A program made the translations under genes and the position numbers. From contig NZ_KB895380.1 in the NCBI RefSeq assembly GCF_000374825.1, forward strand, positions 269,591 to 333,590: a stretch of 64,000 nt of DNA. The letters run 5' to 3'. This document shows positions 11,152 through 22,919 of this stretch, one piece after another. Positions within the stretch are counted from its first letter, which is position 1, and every line of letters starts with the position of its first letter. Source of the DNA: Paenibacillus sanguinis 2301083 = DSM 16941 (lineage in GTDB: Bacteria > Bacillota > Bacilli > Paenibacillales > Paenibacillaceae). The notes under the pieces are model-generated. The model was not told the origin of the DNA. It saw only the letters and a program-made list of their open reading frames with translations, and did no database searches.

Positions 11152-12699
11152 CTAAGCCTTGCGGCTGGCAATCATGGAAGTACCGGTCATTTCAGCGGGT
11201 TGCGGCAGACCCATCAGGTCAAGCAGCGTCGGAGCTACGTCGGCCAGAATCCCCTTCTCGCGCAGCACAACATTTTCGTCAGTAACGATGAATGGAACCG
11301 GGTTCGTGGTATGTGCCGTAAATGGACGGCCTTGCTCATCCGTTTCCATGTCAGCATTACCATGGTCGGCAATAATGACAGCTACGCCGCCCTTAGCTTT
11401 AATAGCATCAACAACCTTGCCTACACATTCGTCGGTAACTTCAACCGCCTTGATCGTTGGCTCCATCATTCCGGAATGGCCTACCATGTCAGGGTTGGCA
11501 AAGTTCAGGATAATCGCATCATGCTTATCCGCTTCAATCTCCTTCACGCAAGCCGCAGCTACTTCGTAAGCACTCATTTCAGGTTGCAGGTCATAGGTAG
11601 CTACCTTCGGAGAATTGATTAATAGGCGAGTTTCGCCCGGAAGCTCAACGTCGCGTCCACCGCTGAAGAAGAATGTTACGTGCGGGTATTTTTCCGTCTC
11701 CGCAATACGCAGTTGCTTCTTGCCTTGTTGAACCAGCACTTCGCCAAATGTGTTGTCCAAATTTTTCGGCTTATAGGCTACATAACCTTCCACCGTTTCT
11801 GCGAACAACGTCAAGCATACGAAATGCAAATCGGTTGGGAACTTCGGACCACGATCGAAGCCTTGGAAGTCTTTGTTCGTGAACACGTTGGACAATTGAA
11901 TCGCACGGTCCGGACGGAAGTTCAGGAACACCACAGAATCTCCCGATTCTACCAAGGCGATCGGTTGATCATGTCCGTCAACAATGACAGTCGGCATGAC
12001 GAACTCGTCAAATACCGATTTCTCATAGGATTCAGTGACTGCCGTAATCGGATCGGTATATTTAGGACCTTCGCCATAAACCATCGCACGGTACGATTTC
12101 TCTACGCGATCCCACCGTTTGTCACGGTCCATCGCATAGTAACGGCCTTGCACCGTAGCGATTTGGCCTACGCCAACCTCGTTGATCTTTGCAACCAGTC
12201 GTTCCAGGAAGCCCTTCGCGCTATCTGGAGCCACATCGCGACCGTCCAGGAAAGCATGGATGTAAACTTCATGCATTTCTTCCTTCTTGGCCAGGTCCAA
12301 CATAGCAAACAAATGGTCGATATGGCTATGAACGCCACCGTCGGACAGCAAGCCGTACAGATGCAGCTTCTTGCCCTTCGTTTTCGCACTGCGAACCGCT
12401 GCTACCAGCGTTTCGTTATTGAAGAATTCGCCTTCGCGAATCGACTTGGAAATCCGGGTCAGGTCCTGGTACACAATCCGGCCGGCACCGATGTTCAAGT
12501 GTCCAACCTCGGAGTTGCCCATTTGACCTTCCGGCAAGCCAACCGCTTCACCGCTGGCTGTTAGTGTTGTGTTTGGATATTGCTTCAAGTAACGATCATA
12601 GTTCGGCTTGTTCGCTTGGGCTACTGCATTGCCCTCTACTTGCTCGCGAAGTCCAAAGCCGTCCATGATGATCAATGCTACCGGTTTGGGTGCTGTCAT
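11152..12699 (-). CDS. gpmI: 2,3-bisphosphoglycerate-independent phosphoglycerate mutase
   Basis: Interconverts 3- and 2-phosphoglycerate using two Mn ions. 515 residues. [10 protein letters not shown] carries a metal-binding Asp, [12 protein letters not shown] holds the phosphoserine nucleophile (Ser63), and [12 protein letters not shown] and IADHGNAD carry the C-terminal metal ligands. The ATG at 12699 follows directly on the tpiA stop codon (12700-12702) with no gap, so translation is coupled; GAGGGGG lies just upstream within tpiA. Confidence 0.98.
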   Translation of the reverse strand: MTAPKPVALIIMDGFGLREQVEGNAVAQANKPNYDRYLKQYPNTTLTASGEAVGLPEGQMGNSEVGHLNIGAGRIVYQDLTRISKSIREGEFFNNETLVAAVRSAKTKGKKLHLYGLLSDGGVHSHIDHLFAMLDLAKKEEMHEVYIHAFLDGRDVAPDSAKGFLERLVAKINEVGVGQIATVQGRYYAMDRDKRWDRVEKSYRAMVYGEGPKYTDPITAVTESYEKSVFDEFVMPTVIVDGHDQPIALVESGDSVVFLNFRPDRAIQLSNVFTNKDFQGFDRGPKFPTDLHFVCLTLFAETVEGYVAYKPKNLDNTFGEVLVQQGKKQLRIAETEKYPHVTFFFSGGRDVELPGETRLLINSPKVATYDLQPEMSAYEVAAACVKEIEADKHDAIILNFANPDMVGHSGMMEPTIKAVEVTDECVGKVVDAIKAKGGVAVIIADHGNADMETDEQGRPFTAHTTNPVPFIVTDENVVLREKGILADVAPTLLDLMGLPQPAEMTGTSMIASRKA

Positions 12700-14692
<1,993 letters not shown>

Positions 14693-14851
14693 ATCCACGT
14701 TCCTCCTAAGGGTATGCGCGGCGGTTTCCAGAACTTGCGGAAAAATGCGCATATACGGCTTGGTTCTAGATTTCTCTCCTAAGCGTCTTGCGAAAAGCTA
14801 TCTCTATTTATAAAAACGGGGTGTGTGTGAATGCCGTGTTTCTTGCATGAA

Positions 14852-14890
14852 CCAAAGAGGAGTCCTTCTAGGCAGGTCACTCCTCTTTGG
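14852..14890. other. Stable hairpin in the gap-pgk intergenic region
   Basis: CCAAAGAGGAGT pairs perfectly with ACTCCTCTTTGG (12 pairs, 15-base loop). No T run follows on either strand, so it is not a classical terminator. It could stabilise the 3' end of gap mRNA or mark a processing site; that role is inference. Confidence 0.6.
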
Positions 14891-14945
14891 ATTGTTTATA
14901 TTAGAGAAGGTTCACAAATCCGGCTTCTCATTTAACGTTGCTATA

Positions 14946-15956
14946 TTACTTAACTTTTTTTGCGAAGTATTCCAGGGAACGAACCAATTGAGCAGTGTAG
15001 GACATTTCGTTGTCGTACCATGCTACCGTCTTAACGAGTTGTTTGTCGCCAACGGTCATTACTTTCGTTTGAGTCGCATCGAACAGGGAACCGTAAGTGA
15101 TGCCTACGATGTCGGAGGATACGATTTCGTCTTCCGTGTAACCGAAAGTTTCTGGATCGGAAGCGGCTTTCATTGCTGCGTTTACTTCTTCAACTGTAAC
15201 TTGTTTTTCCAAAACAGTCACAAGCTCAGTCAAGGAACCTGTTGGTACAGGCACACGTTGAGCAGCACCGTCGAGTTTACCCTTCAGCTCAGGGATAACC
15301 AGGCCGATAGCTTTAGCTGCGCCAGTTGTGTTAGGGATGATGTTTGCTGCTGCTGCACGAGCACGACGGAAATCGCCTTTGGCATGTGGAGCATCCAGCG
15401 TGTTTTGGTCGCCAGTGTAAGCGTGAATTGTAGTCATCAAGCCTTCAACGATGCCGAAGCTGTCGTTCAGCGTTTTGGCCATAGGAGCCAGGCAGTTCGT
15501 TGTGCAAGATGCGCCGGAGATAACCGTTTCGGAACCATCAAGGATTTCATGGTTAACGTTGTAAACAACGGTCTTCATGTCGCCAGTAGCTGGAGCGGAG
15601 ATAACGACTTTCTTCGCGCCACCTTTCAAGTGAAGCTCAGCTTTTTCTTTCGTTGTGAAGAAGCCTGTGCATTCCAACACGATGTCAACGCCGAGATCGC
15701 CCCAAGGCAATTCTTCAGGGTTGCGGTTAGCCAGAACTTTAACTTCTTTACCGTTAACTTTGAAGAAGCCGTCATGTACTTCAACTTCACCGTCAAAGCG
15801 GCCTTGAGTCGTATCATATTTCAACAAATGAGCCAACATCTTTGCATCTGTCAGGTCATTGATCGCTACTACTTCAATACCTTCCACGTTTTGAATGCGG
15901 CGGAAAGCCAAACGTCCAATACGTCCAAACCCGTTAATCCCTACTTTTACACTCAT
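14946..15956 (-). CDS. gap: Glyceraldehyde-3-phosphate dehydrogenase (glycolytic, NAD type)
   Basis: Oxidises glyceraldehyde 3-phosphate to 1,3-bisphosphoglycerate. 336 residues with the NAD fold start [16 protein letters not shown] after the second strand, and the active site [12 protein letters not shown] with Cys151. The start is ATG 15956 behind GGGAGG. It lies directly downstream of cggR in the same direction, the usual place for the glycolytic enzyme. The opposite strand is open for its whole length, a shadow of strong codon bias. Confidence 0.98.
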   Translation of the reverse strand: MSVKVGINGFGRIGRLAFRRIQNVEGIEVVAINDLTDAKMLAHLLKYDTTQGRFDGEVEVHDGFFKVNGKEVKVLANRNPEELPWGDLGVDIVLECTGFFTTKEKAELHLKGGAKKVVISAPATGDMKTVVYNVNHEILDGSETVISGASCTTNCLAPMAKTLNDSFGIVEGLMTTIHAYTGDQNTLDAPHAKGDFRRARAAAANIIPNTTGAAKAIGLVIPELKGKLDGAAQRVPVPTGSLTELVTVLEKQVTVEEVNAAMKAASDPETFGYTEDEIVSSDIVGITYGSLFDATQTKVMTVGDKQLVKTVAWYDNEMSYTAQLVRSLEYFAKKVK

Positions 15957-16061
15957 TGAATAGTTCCTCCCAGTGTTCGTTTTTTTTATTATTCAAGACA
16001 GGCCGAAAAGCCCGCCATGAGTAAACGGTAGTTAATTTAAAGCTTCCTCTTGAACGGAAAA

Positions 16062-17093
16062 TTATTTTAGTCTGCTGACAATTTCCTCTGCAGCCGCCTC
16101 ATCGGTCACCAGAATATCCTCATGTCCAAAGCGCAGCACTGCATGAATTGCTCTTGCCTTCTTTTTGCCGCCGGCAATACCGATTACCGTCTCCGTCTTC
16201 CGAATATCCTCCAGACGAAGGCCGAGGGTCAGCATCTTATGCACCACGACACCATCTTGATTAAAATAGTAGCCAAACGATTCAGCCAAAGCACCCTCAT
16301 TACGAATTTCTTCAACCACGGCCTGCTCCAGCTTGCGCCTTCGAGCCATCTCCATGGCGTCACCGATGCCGTGCACCACAATTCGCGCCTGGCGAATCAT
16401 GTTGACAATGTCCTGAATGTTCGGATCATGCACCAGCGATTCATAGGCTTCCTTGCCCAGCAAATCGGGGACATGCAGCAGACGGTAGCCTGCTCCCACC
16501 CGCTTCGCCATACCGGAAGCAATGGTATTCGCCTGAATTTCCAGGCTTTCGCCAAGTCCACCGCGAGCCGGCACGAACCAGCTCTGCTTCATGGTCACAC
16601 CTTGGGACGGATTCAGTTGATCCGCAACCTCGGCCAGCGTAGTACCGCCAGTGACCGCCACCACATCATTTCCGCACATCGCTCCAAGCAATGCCTTGGC
16701 GCCTGCTCGGCCCAGCTCCCGCTTGACCAGCGGCGAAGTTTCGCAGTCTCCGGGTACGATCACGACCTTGCGCAGACCATAATGCTGACGAATCTTCTCT
16801 TCCAAATTGGAAAGGCCAAACAGCTCATTCACAATCGGCTCGAGGTCCTCCAGCAGTTTCCGACCTGCGTCGCTGATTCTCATGCCAATATTCTCGATCT
16901 CAATCAGGCCTTGAGCCTTAAGGAGATCCGTTTCGGCACGCAACACACGCTCGGTCATGTCCAGTGAAGTTGCCAGCGTTCTACGGCCAATGACGTCGGA
17001 TAACATGATCTGGTGAAGTATGGTGTACCTTTTCTTGAGAATGTCCATGAGATCAGGAAGAAGCTGCTTTTGAATATCTAATACATTTCGCAT
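16062..17093 (-). CDS. cggR: Central glycolytic genes regulator CggR (SorC family)
   Basis: Represses the glycolytic operon and is released by fructose 1,6-bisphosphate. 343 residues: an N-terminal winged helix (about 15-75) with SLDMTERVLRAETDLLK as recognition region, then the SorC sugar-binding domain with VTGGTTLAEVA and HGIGDAMEMARRR. I start at ATG 17093, eight bases after AGGAG; the GTG at 17102 overlaps that site. Its promoter and a two-repeat operator lie upstream, so it is probably autoregulated. Confidence 0.96.
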   Translation of the reverse strand: MRNVLDIQKQLLPDLMDILKKRYTILHQIMLSDVIGRRTLATSLDMTERVLRAETDLLKAQGLIEIENIGMRISDAGRKLLEDLEPIVNELFGLSNLEEKIRQHYGLRKVVIVPGDCETSPLVKRELGRAGAKALLGAMCGNDVVAVTGGTTLAEVADQLNPSQGVTMKQSWFVPARGGLGESLEIQANTIASGMAKRVGAGYRLLHVPDLLGKEAYESLVHDPNIQDIVNMIRQARIVVHGIGDAMEMARRRKLEQAVVEEIRNEGALAESFGYYFNQDGVVVHKMLTLGLRLEDIRKTETVIGIAGGKKKARAIHAVLRFGHEDILVTDEAAAEEIVSRLK

Positions 17094-17136
17094 GCTTTCC
17101 ACTCCTGCAAGCTTCGTCTTCTCTCTCCATCTCCTG

Positions 17137-17172
17137 GTCTTAAAATGTCCCGGGTTAACTTTTTAAGTCCCA
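17137..17172 (-). promoter_or_regulatory. CggR operator
   Basis: On the minus strand TGGGAC (17167-17172), six bases, AGTT, four bases, CGGGAC (17147-17152), six bases, AGAC (17137-17140). The spacing equals the B. subtilis site CGGGAC-N6-TGTC-N4-CGGGAC-N6-TGTC, a direct repeat of period 20. It lies just downstream of the promoter at 17178-17206. Confidence 0.85.
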
Positions 17173-17177
17173 CCAAT

Positions 17178-17206
17178 ATTCTAACCAATTTTTAGCTCTG
17201 TTGCAA
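17178..17206 (-). promoter_or_regulatory. Promoter of the cggR-gap cluster
   Basis: Minus strand: TTGCAA at 17201-17206, 17-base spacer, TAGAAT at 17178-17183. Transcription would start just before the CggR operator, giving a roadblock-type layout. Confidence 0.8.
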
Positions 17207-17412
17207 GCATGACTGTCCGTATAATTGGCATAATTCAAGGCTCTTATACCTTCCTATTTGAAGAAGCACCGAAACGGCGCTGTTTTGAACGGATTTTGTC
17301 GAAGGCAAATCCATAAAATTCCTGCAGTGGTAGGGACGGGCGGGATCTAATACGAGCTTTTGCTTGCAATTCTCTTCTACATAACATATAATCATTTTTG
17401 TTCGCTAAATTT

Positions 17413-17487
17413 GCGCCCGTGGTCCAATGGATATGACGTAGGCCTCCGGAGCCTGAGATCGAGGTTCGATTCCTCGCGGGCGCGCCA
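17413..17487 (+). tRNA. tRNA-Arg (anticodon CCG)
   Basis: Full cloverleaf: acceptor GCGCCCG with CGGGCGC, anticodon loop CTCCGGA, T arm CGAGG-TTCGATT-CCTCG, and an encoded CCA at 17485-17487. Reads CGG. Confidence 0.95.
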
Positions 17488-17526
17488 TTTAAATTTTAAC
17501 ACAGCACAATGATGATTAACCAAAAC

Positions 17527-17557
17527 AAGCCTCGGAGACCCCGCAGTGCTTTTTTTA
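17527..17557 (+). terminator. Probable terminator after tRNA-Arg
   Basis: An imperfect stem (AAGCCTCGG against CCG-AG-GCTT with two bulges) is followed by seven T, upstream of the clpP promoter. Confidence 0.5.
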
Positions 17558-17567
17558 TTTCTTTGAG

Positions 17568-17584
17568 TTTGACTTTCTTTGACT
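17568..17584 (+). promoter_or_regulatory. CtsR operator for clpP
   Basis: TTTGACT-TTC-TTTGACT; its complement AGTCAAA-GAA-AGTCAAA fits the CtsR heptad consensus RGTCAAA-NAN-RGTCAAA with no mismatch. It overlaps the -35 element of the clpP promoter, so CtsR would block it until heat or protein stress. Confidence 0.85.
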
Positions 17585-17608
17585 TTCTCAAGCAAATTAG
17601 TGTATGAT
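17579..17608 (+). promoter_or_regulatory. Promoter for clpP
   Basis: TTGACT at 17579-17584, 18-base spacer, TATGAT at 17603-17608. The -35 lies within the CtsR box. The leader to the GTG start is about 165 bases. Confidence 0.75.
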
Positions 17609-17780
17609 GAGGTTAATCTTTTTCGTTTCCGTCTATTCTGATATAGATGGATGGCGAGATTTGAATTATACATCCCACAAGAGAGGTTACCTGTGGCCCC
17701 CGCTGGACCTTCCCGAAGCGGAAGCGTTCCTCCGGACCAAGCCCCTAAGTAACCGCTCCAAATTCAAGGAGGTTTTATTG

Positions 17781-18380
17781 GTGAGTTATATTCCTATGGT
17801 CGTTGAACAAAGCAACCGCGGGGAGCGCGCATATGACATTTATTCCAGACTGCTCAAGGATCGGATCATCTTTCTGGGCTCCCAAGTGAATGATGTCGTC
17901 GCCAACTCCATCATCGCACAGATGTTGTTTCTGGATGCGGAAGACCCCACGAAGGACATCTCTCTTTACATTAATAGCCCGGGCGGTTCCATTACAGCGG
18001 GCATGGCTATTTATGATACAATGCAATTTATCAAGTCCGATGTATCCACGATTTGTGTAGGCATGGCCGCTTCGATGGGCGCCTTCCTGCTGAATGCCGG
18101 TGCTCCAGGCAAACGTTATGCCTTGCCAAACAGCGAGATTATGATCCATCAACCCCTTGGTGGAGCAGAAGGTCAAGCTACAGATATTGAAATTCGTGCC
18201 CGTCGCATTCTCAAAATGCGCGACAAGCTGAACCAAATTCTGGCAGAACGGACCGGCCAACCGCTGGAACGAATTGAGAAGGATACCGACCGCGACTACT
18301 TTATGAGTGCGGCTGAAGCGAAGGAATATGGCCTGGTTGACAAGGTCATCGAGAAAATAACTCCTGCGGCGAACGCTTAA
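17781..18380 (+). CDS. clpP: ATP-dependent Clp protease proteolytic subunit
   Basis: Serine peptidase that forms the 14-mer chamber used with ClpC, ClpX or ClpE ATPases. 199 residues with catalytic triad Ser98 (GMAASMGA), His123 (MIHQPLGG) and Asp172 (DRDYF). I start at GTG 17781, eight bases after AAGGAGG; the ATG at 17796 is too far from that site. Single-gene unit with a CtsR box and its own terminator. Confidence 0.98.
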   Translation: MSYIPMVVEQSNRGERAYDIYSRLLKDRIIFLGSQVNDVVANSIIAQMLFLDAEDPTKDISLYINSPGGSITAGMAIYDTMQFIKSDVSTICVGMAASMGAFLLNAGAPGKRYALPNSEIMIHQPLGGAEGQATDIEIRARRILKMRDKLNQILAERTGQPLERIEKDTDRDYFMSAAEAKEYGLVDKVIEKITPAANA

Positions 18381-18393
18381 TTCACGCTGCTAT

Positions 18394-18436
18394 AAGGCTG
18401 CCCGAACAGAAAGACTGTTCTCGGGGCAGCCTTTTC
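18394..18436 (+). terminator. Intrinsic terminator after clpP
   Basis: AAGGCTGCCCGAACAG pairs with CTGTTCTCGGGGCAGCCTT with small bulges, followed by TTTTCTT. Confidence 0.85.
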
Positions 18437-18499
18437 TTGCTAAAATGAACTAATAGATAAAGAGACAGATGCCAAACACAAAGGAGCAAACCGAAACAT

Positions 18500-20302
18500 A
18501 TGAACAAACAAACGGAGAGAAAGAAGCTACACGAGGTTAGCCAAGTGCTGGCAGATGTCGCCAAGGGACAGGTGAAGGCTGACTTGGTGGTCAAGAACGG
18601 GACTCTGGTGAACGTTTATACGGGAGAATTGCTGCCCCACACGGATATAGCCATTGCCGCCGGAAGAATTGCTTACGTGGGCAACGCCGCACATACGATT
18701 GGCGAGAAGACCAAGGTCATTGAGGCTGATGGCCGCTACATCTCTCCAGGATTGCTGGATGGTCATATGCACGTCGAGAGCACAATGCTATCGGTCACGG
18801 AATTTGCCAAGGCCGCCCTTGCCAAAGGAACGACCGCCATCTTTATGGACCCTCATGAGATTGCCAATGTTTTTGGCCGGGACGGCGTCCGCTGGATGCA
18901 CGAGGAAGGACAAGGCTTGCCATTGAAGGTATACACCACCTTCCCCTCCTGCGTGCCGGCCACGGATCATCTGGAGGATGCAGGTGCTGCGCTTGGCGTC
19001 GAAGACATCGCTGACGGTATGACCTGGCCTGGTGTAGAGGGGCTTGGTGAAGTCATGAACTTCCCTGGTGTGGTCGATGGCGACCCCAAGATGCTAGGCG
19101 AGATCCGGGCCACTATGGAGGCCGGCAAGACGGTCACCGGGCATTTCCCCAGTGATGACGAAGCCCTGCTTCAAGCCTACATCGCTGCCGGTGTCACCTC
19201 CTGTCACGAGACCGTTACGCGGGAGCAGGGCCTGACCAAGCTCCGGCTTGGCATGCATCTGATGATCCGGGAAGGCTCTGCCTGGCAGGATGTCAAGGAA
19301 GTCATCAAGGTTGTGACCGAGGATCACGTCAATCCGGCCCAAATTCTCCTTGTAACCGACGACGTCTATCCACAAACGTTGATCGAGCAAGGCCATATTA
19401 ATCACGTTGTCCGCCGTGCCATCGAGGAGGGCGTCGACCCGGTGACAGCCATTCAGATGAGTACGATCAACACGGCCCGCCACTTTAAGGTAGACGGGGA
19501 TGTCGGCGGTCTCGCGCCCGGCAAGTTCGCAGACGTGCTGCTGATCGACGATCTGACCCGGATGGAGCCTTCCACAGTTATTACGGATGGTGAGGTCATA
19601 TTTGATAGCGGAAGTCTTTGCTTCGACTTCCCTGTCTACCAATATCCGCCGGAGGCTCGCCAGTCTGTTCATCTGACGCGTACGTTAACCGTTGAGGATT
19701 TCCTTTATCGTAGCAACGGCAGTGGTAAAAATGAAACTACCATTCACGTCATCGATGTCATTGAGAACAGCGCTCGTACGCAAAAGAGTACGGCTACCAT
19801 AAAGGTGGACAGCCAGGGTATGCTGCGTCCTGCTCCTGATCAGGACATTGCCACACTCGCCTGCATCGACCGCCATCGCGGCTCCGATGATCTGTCGCTG
19901 GCATTCGCCCGGGGGTTCGGCCTGAAGCGTGGTGCCGTGGCCTCCACGGTTGCTCATGACAGCCACAATCTGCTGGTCATGGGGACCAGCGCCGAGGATA
20001 TGGCCTTCGCTGCAAATGAACTAGCCAAGCTGGGCGGCGGCATGATCGCTGTCCTGGATGGCCAGGTGCTCGCCGCCGTTCCCATGGTTATTGCCGGGCT
20101 GATGTCGGACCAGCCGCTAGAGAAGGTCGTAGCTCAGGTGAAACAACTGGAGGAAGCCTGGAGAACACTTGGATGCCAGCTGAACGCACCGTTCATGACC
20201 TTCTCGCTGATTGCTCTGCCCGTCATTCCGGAGCTGCGCATCACCAACCGTGGCTTGGCTGACGTGAATACCTTCCAGCTCATACCTGTCGAGCTCCAGT
20301 AG
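18500..20302 (+). CDS. adeC: Adenine deaminase
   Basis: Hydrolyses adenine to hypoxanthine in purine salvage. 600 residues of the amidohydrolase fold. DGHMHVEST near residue 88 and MDPHEIANVFG near 116 carry metal ligands, and GHFPSDDE and TDDVYPQ follow; the C-terminal adenine deaminase domain includes GLKRGAVASTVAHDSHN. The start is ATG 18500 behind AAAGGAG at a rather long spacing. The 63-base gap after the clpP terminator is too short for a purine riboswitch, and none is visible. Confidence 0.95.
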   Translation: MNKQTERKKLHEVSQVLADVAKGQVKADLVVKNGTLVNVYTGELLPHTDIAIAAGRIAYVGNAAHTIGEKTKVIEADGRYISPGLLDGHMHVESTMLSVTEFAKAALAKGTTAIFMDPHEIANVFGRDGVRWMHEEGQGLPLKVYTTFPSCVPATDHLEDAGAALGVEDIADGMTWPGVEGLGEVMNFPGVVDGDPKMLGEIRATMEAGKTVTGHFPSDDEALLQAYIAAGVTSCHETVTREQGLTKLRLGMHLMIREGSAWQDVKEVIKVVTEDHVNPAQILLVTDDVYPQTLIEQGHINHVVRRAIEEGVDPVTAIQMSTINTARHFKVDGDVGGLAPGKFADVLLIDDLTRMEPSTVITDGEVIFDSGSLCFDFPVYQYPPEARQSVHLTRTLTVEDFLYRSNGSGKNETTIHVIDVIENSARTQKSTATIKVDSQGMLRPAPDQDIATLACIDRHRGSDDLSLAFARGFGLKRGAVASTVAHDSHNLLVMGTSAEDMAFAANELAKLGGGMIAVLDGQVLAAVPMVIAGLMSDQPLEKVVAQVKQLEEAWRTLGCQLNAPFMTFSLIALPVIPELRITNRGLADVNTFQLIPVELQ

Positions 20303-20328
20303 AGCACTCTTCTAAAAAAATAGTTCAA

Positions 20329-20386
20329 ACAACAAACTCCAATCCCGGGAATACTTTCCTTTCCGCAGGATTGGAGTTTGTTTTGA
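20329..20386. terminator. Bidirectional terminator between adeC and the LacI-type gene
   Basis: AACAAACTCCAATCC pairs with GGATTGGAGTTTGTT (15 pairs) across a 24-base loop. The plus side ends in TTTT; the minus side continues into TTGAACTA. Confidence 0.7.
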
Positions 20387-20392
20387 GTCTCT

Positions 20393-21400
20393 TCACACCA
20401 GGGATCTTGCCGATTCCCGACAGATGAATTGAGTATCCATGAGCACCCGCTCACCGGTGCCTGTCCCTTGCTCAATCCACTCCAGCACTTTGCGTGCCCC
20501 CATGAGAGCTAACTGCTCAATCGGCCGTTTCACGGTCGTGAGCGGAGGCGTAGTGTAGGAGGCGAAGCCGATATCGTCGAAGCCCACGACGGAAATATCC
20601 TCCGGGATACTCACCCCTGCTTCGGCTGCTGCCTTCATCGCACCGATGGCCATATCATCATTGCCGCAAAATACAGCAGAGGGACGTTCCGGCAAGGAGA
20701 GCAGCCGCCGCATGGCCTGATATCCACTCTCCACGTCATAACGACCTTCCACAATGTACTCTTCACTTGTCGAAAGACCTGCCGCACCCATCGCCCGCTG
20801 ATAACCCTCATTCCGCTCCGCTGTCGATTTATATCCCGAGATTCCCTTGATCAGTGCGATTCGGGTATGCCCGCCCGCAATGAGATAACGGGTTAGCTGC
20901 TCGGCCCCATCCCGATCATTTGAGGCCAGATTTACAATCCCGGAATCTTGCTTGCCCATGTCACGGTTCAGCACGACCAGGGGAATTCCCTGCTCACGTA
21001 CATGCTGGATGAATGCATCATCGCGTTCGCTCTGGCTCATCAGCAAAATGCCATCAAAGGCGCGCCGGTGAATCGGAGTATAGTGCTCATAATCATCAAT
21101 ACCACGAAGAACTAAATTATACTGGACACCGATGCCTTGGTTCACACCGCGAAGTACCTCGGCCAGAAAGCTGGAGGATGTTCCCCGGGCCATGCTTGTA
21201 AAGAATAGACCAATCGTATGCGAACGCTGCAGAACCAGACTCTTCGCATTCACATTCGGAACGTAATTCAACTGCTCGGCAATTTCCTTAATTTTGCGCC
21301 TGGTCTCCTCCTTGATAAGCGGGCTGTTGTTGAGCGCCCGGGAGACCGTCATATGTGAGACATTCGCCAGCTTGGCGATGTCCTTGATCGTTGCAGACAT
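20393..21400 (-). CDS. LacI-family transcriptional regulator, probably of uronate use
   Basis: 335 residues: N-terminal LacI helix-turn-helix (TIKDIAKLANVSHMTVSRAL, residues 4-23), hinge helix near residue 50, and a periplasmic-binding-like sensor with VVGFDDIGFASYTTPPLTTV. I use ATG 21400 rather than the adjacent TTG. It follows uxaC by 21 bases in the same operon, as ExuR-type regulators often lie near uronate genes. The palindromes around the uxaC promoter are likely its operators; the effector is not known. Confidence 0.93.
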   Translation of the reverse strand: MSATIKDIAKLANVSHMTVSRALNNSPLIKEETRRKIKEIAEQLNYVPNVNAKSLVLQRSHTIGLFFTSMARGTSSSFLAEVLRGVNQGIGVQYNLVLRGIDDYEHYTPIHRRAFDGILLMSQSERDDAFIQHVREQGIPLVVLNRDMGKQDSGIVNLASNDRDGAEQLTRYLIAGGHTRIALIKGISGYKSTAERNEGYQRAMGAAGLSTSEEYIVEGRYDVESGYQAMRRLLSLPERPSAVFCGNDDMAIGAMKAAAEAGVSIPEDISVVGFDDIGFASYTTPPLTTVKRPIEQLALMGARKVLEWIEQGTGTGERVLMDTQFICRESARSLV

Positions 21401-21421
21401 CAAAAGCGCCCTTTCTACCTT

Positions 21422-22831
21422 CTATTCAGGAAATGCAAAATAGCGTTCGGCGTTACCATAACATATATCCGTAACGATCTGGCCGAGCAGCTCGTAATCC
21501 TCAGGCGCTTCTCCCCGATCCACCCAATCACCCAATACATCGCATAGGATACGCCGGAAATATTCGTGGCGCGGATAAGACAGGAAGCTCCGGGAATCGG
21601 TCAGCATGCCGACAAATTGAGACAACACACCCAGATTAGCCAGAGTCTTCATTTGCTCGATCATGCCTTCCTTCGTGTCGTTAAACCACCAGGCCGTGCC
21701 TAGCTGGATTTTACCCGGAACACCACCGCCCTGGAAGCTCCCCATGATGCTCGCCAGAACGGCATAATCGTTAGCATTCAGTGAGTACAAAATCGTCTTG
21801 GGCAGTGTCCCGGCCTTCTGAATGCCGTCCAGCAGCCCGGCCAGCGCATCAGCTACCTGACCATCGTTAATGGCATCATAGCCGGTATCGGGTCCAAGCT
21901 GCTTGAACATCGCCGTATTCACATTCCTCAGGGCATGGATATGCAGTTGCATCGCCCAGCCGCGTACCGCGTACGCCTGGCCCAGGAAACGCATCGTATA
22001 CGATTTGTATTTTTTCTCCTCCAGCGGGGTTACCTTGCCTTTGCTCAACACCTTGGCGAAGATAGCATCCGCTTCCCTCCGGGTCGTCTCCCGATACTCA
22101 ATCGTATCCAGCGCATGATCCGACACCCGACCTCCCGCCTCGTGAAAGAAGTCGATTCTGGCTTCAAGCGCCGCAAGCAAGTCCCCATAGCTTTTGATCT
22201 CCTTGCCGGTCGCGGCTTCCAGCTTACCTAGCCATGGCTTGAAGGTTGCCCGGTTGATCTCCAGAAATTTATCGGGACGGAAGCTAGGCAGCACCTTGGC
22301 CGTAAACCCCTCCAGCTCCTTGATTTTGAAATGATATTCCAACGAATCCGCGGGGTCATCCGTCGTGCAAACCACCGTTACCTTTGACTTCATAATCAGG
22401 TCTCTGGCTCCAAAGCCTTCCCCTTGCAGCTTGGCATTGGCTTTCTCCCAAATTGCCGGAGCAGTCTGCTCATTCAACAGTTCCCGAATGTCGAAGAAGC
22501 GCTGCAGCTCCAAGTGCGTCCAATGATACAGCGGGTTGCCAATCAGCTTCGGCATGACCGAAGCCCAGGCCAGAAATTTGTCATAATCCTCGGCAGCCCC
22601 GGTAATCAACGACTCGTCCACACCACATGCCCGCATCACCCGCCATTTGTAATGATCTCCCCCCAGCCAGGCTTCCGTCAGATTGCGAAAGGTCTTGTTC
22701 TCATAGATTTCCTGCGGACTCAAGTGACAGTGGTAGTCAATGATCGGCAGCTCCTTGGCATACTGGTGATAGAGCACCTCAGCCGACTCACTCTTCAGCA
22801 GAAAATTTTTACCCAAAAATTTCTTCGCCAT
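21422..22831 (-). CDS. uxaC: Uronate isomerase
   Basis: Isomerises glucuronate to fructuronate and galacturonate to tagaturonate. 469 residues, usual length. IIDYHCHLSPQEIYENK near residue 30 carries the metal-binding His pair, ending in CYGNAERYF as in family members. The start is ATG 22831 behind AAGGGAG. Other pathway genes (uxuA, uxuB, transporter) are not in this window, so the pathway is split or completed elsewhere. Confidence 0.96.
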   Translation of the reverse strand: MAKKFLGKNFLLKSESAEVLYHQYAKELPIIDYHCHLSPQEIYENKTFRNLTEAWLGGDHYKWRVMRACGVDESLITGAAEDYDKFLAWASVMPKLIGNPLYHWTHLELQRFFDIRELLNEQTAPAIWEKANAKLQGEGFGARDLIMKSKVTVVCTTDDPADSLEYHFKIKELEGFTAKVLPSFRPDKFLEINRATFKPWLGKLEAATGKEIKSYGDLLAALEARIDFFHEAGGRVSDHALDTIEYRETTRREADAIFAKVLSKGKVTPLEEKKYKSYTMRFLGQAYAVRGWAMQLHIHALRNVNTAMFKQLGPDTGYDAINDGQVADALAGLLDGIQKAGTLPKTILYSLNANDYAVLASIMGSFQGGGVPGKIQLGTAWWFNDTKEGMIEQMKTLANLGVLSQFVGMLTDSRSFLSYPRHEYFRRILCDVLGDWVDRGEAPEDYELLGQIVTDICYGNAERYFAFPE

Positions 22832-22878
22832 TTCCCTGCTCCCTTCAATCTAATCTCAGATTTTAACTCAATCATTTC

Positions 22879-22894
22879 ATGTTCACGTTAACAT
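22879..22894. promoter_or_regulatory. LacI-type operator at the uxaC promoter, proximal
   Basis: ATGTTCACGTTAACAT is a 16-base palindrome around a central CG with one mismatched pair. It overlaps the end of the -10 element. A second site is centred 34 bases upstream. Confidence 0.7.
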
Positions 22895-22919
22895 TATGAT
22901 AGCTGATATTTATTGTAAA
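22891..22919 (-). promoter_or_regulatory. Promoter for uxaC
   Basis: Minus strand: TTTACA at 22914-22919, 17-base spacer, TAATGT at 22891-22896. Each element overlaps one palindrome, consistent with repression by the co-transcribed LacI-type protein. Confidence 0.65.

Noticed and set aside
14823..15959. 378-codon open frame antisense to gap
   Set aside because: Covers the gap gene exactly on the other strand. Strong codon bias in a highly expressed gene leaves the opposite frame open, and the translation shows no known domain.
18437..18499. Purine riboswitch before adenine deaminase
   Set aside because: The gap after the clpP terminator is only 63 bases and shows no paired purine aptamer.
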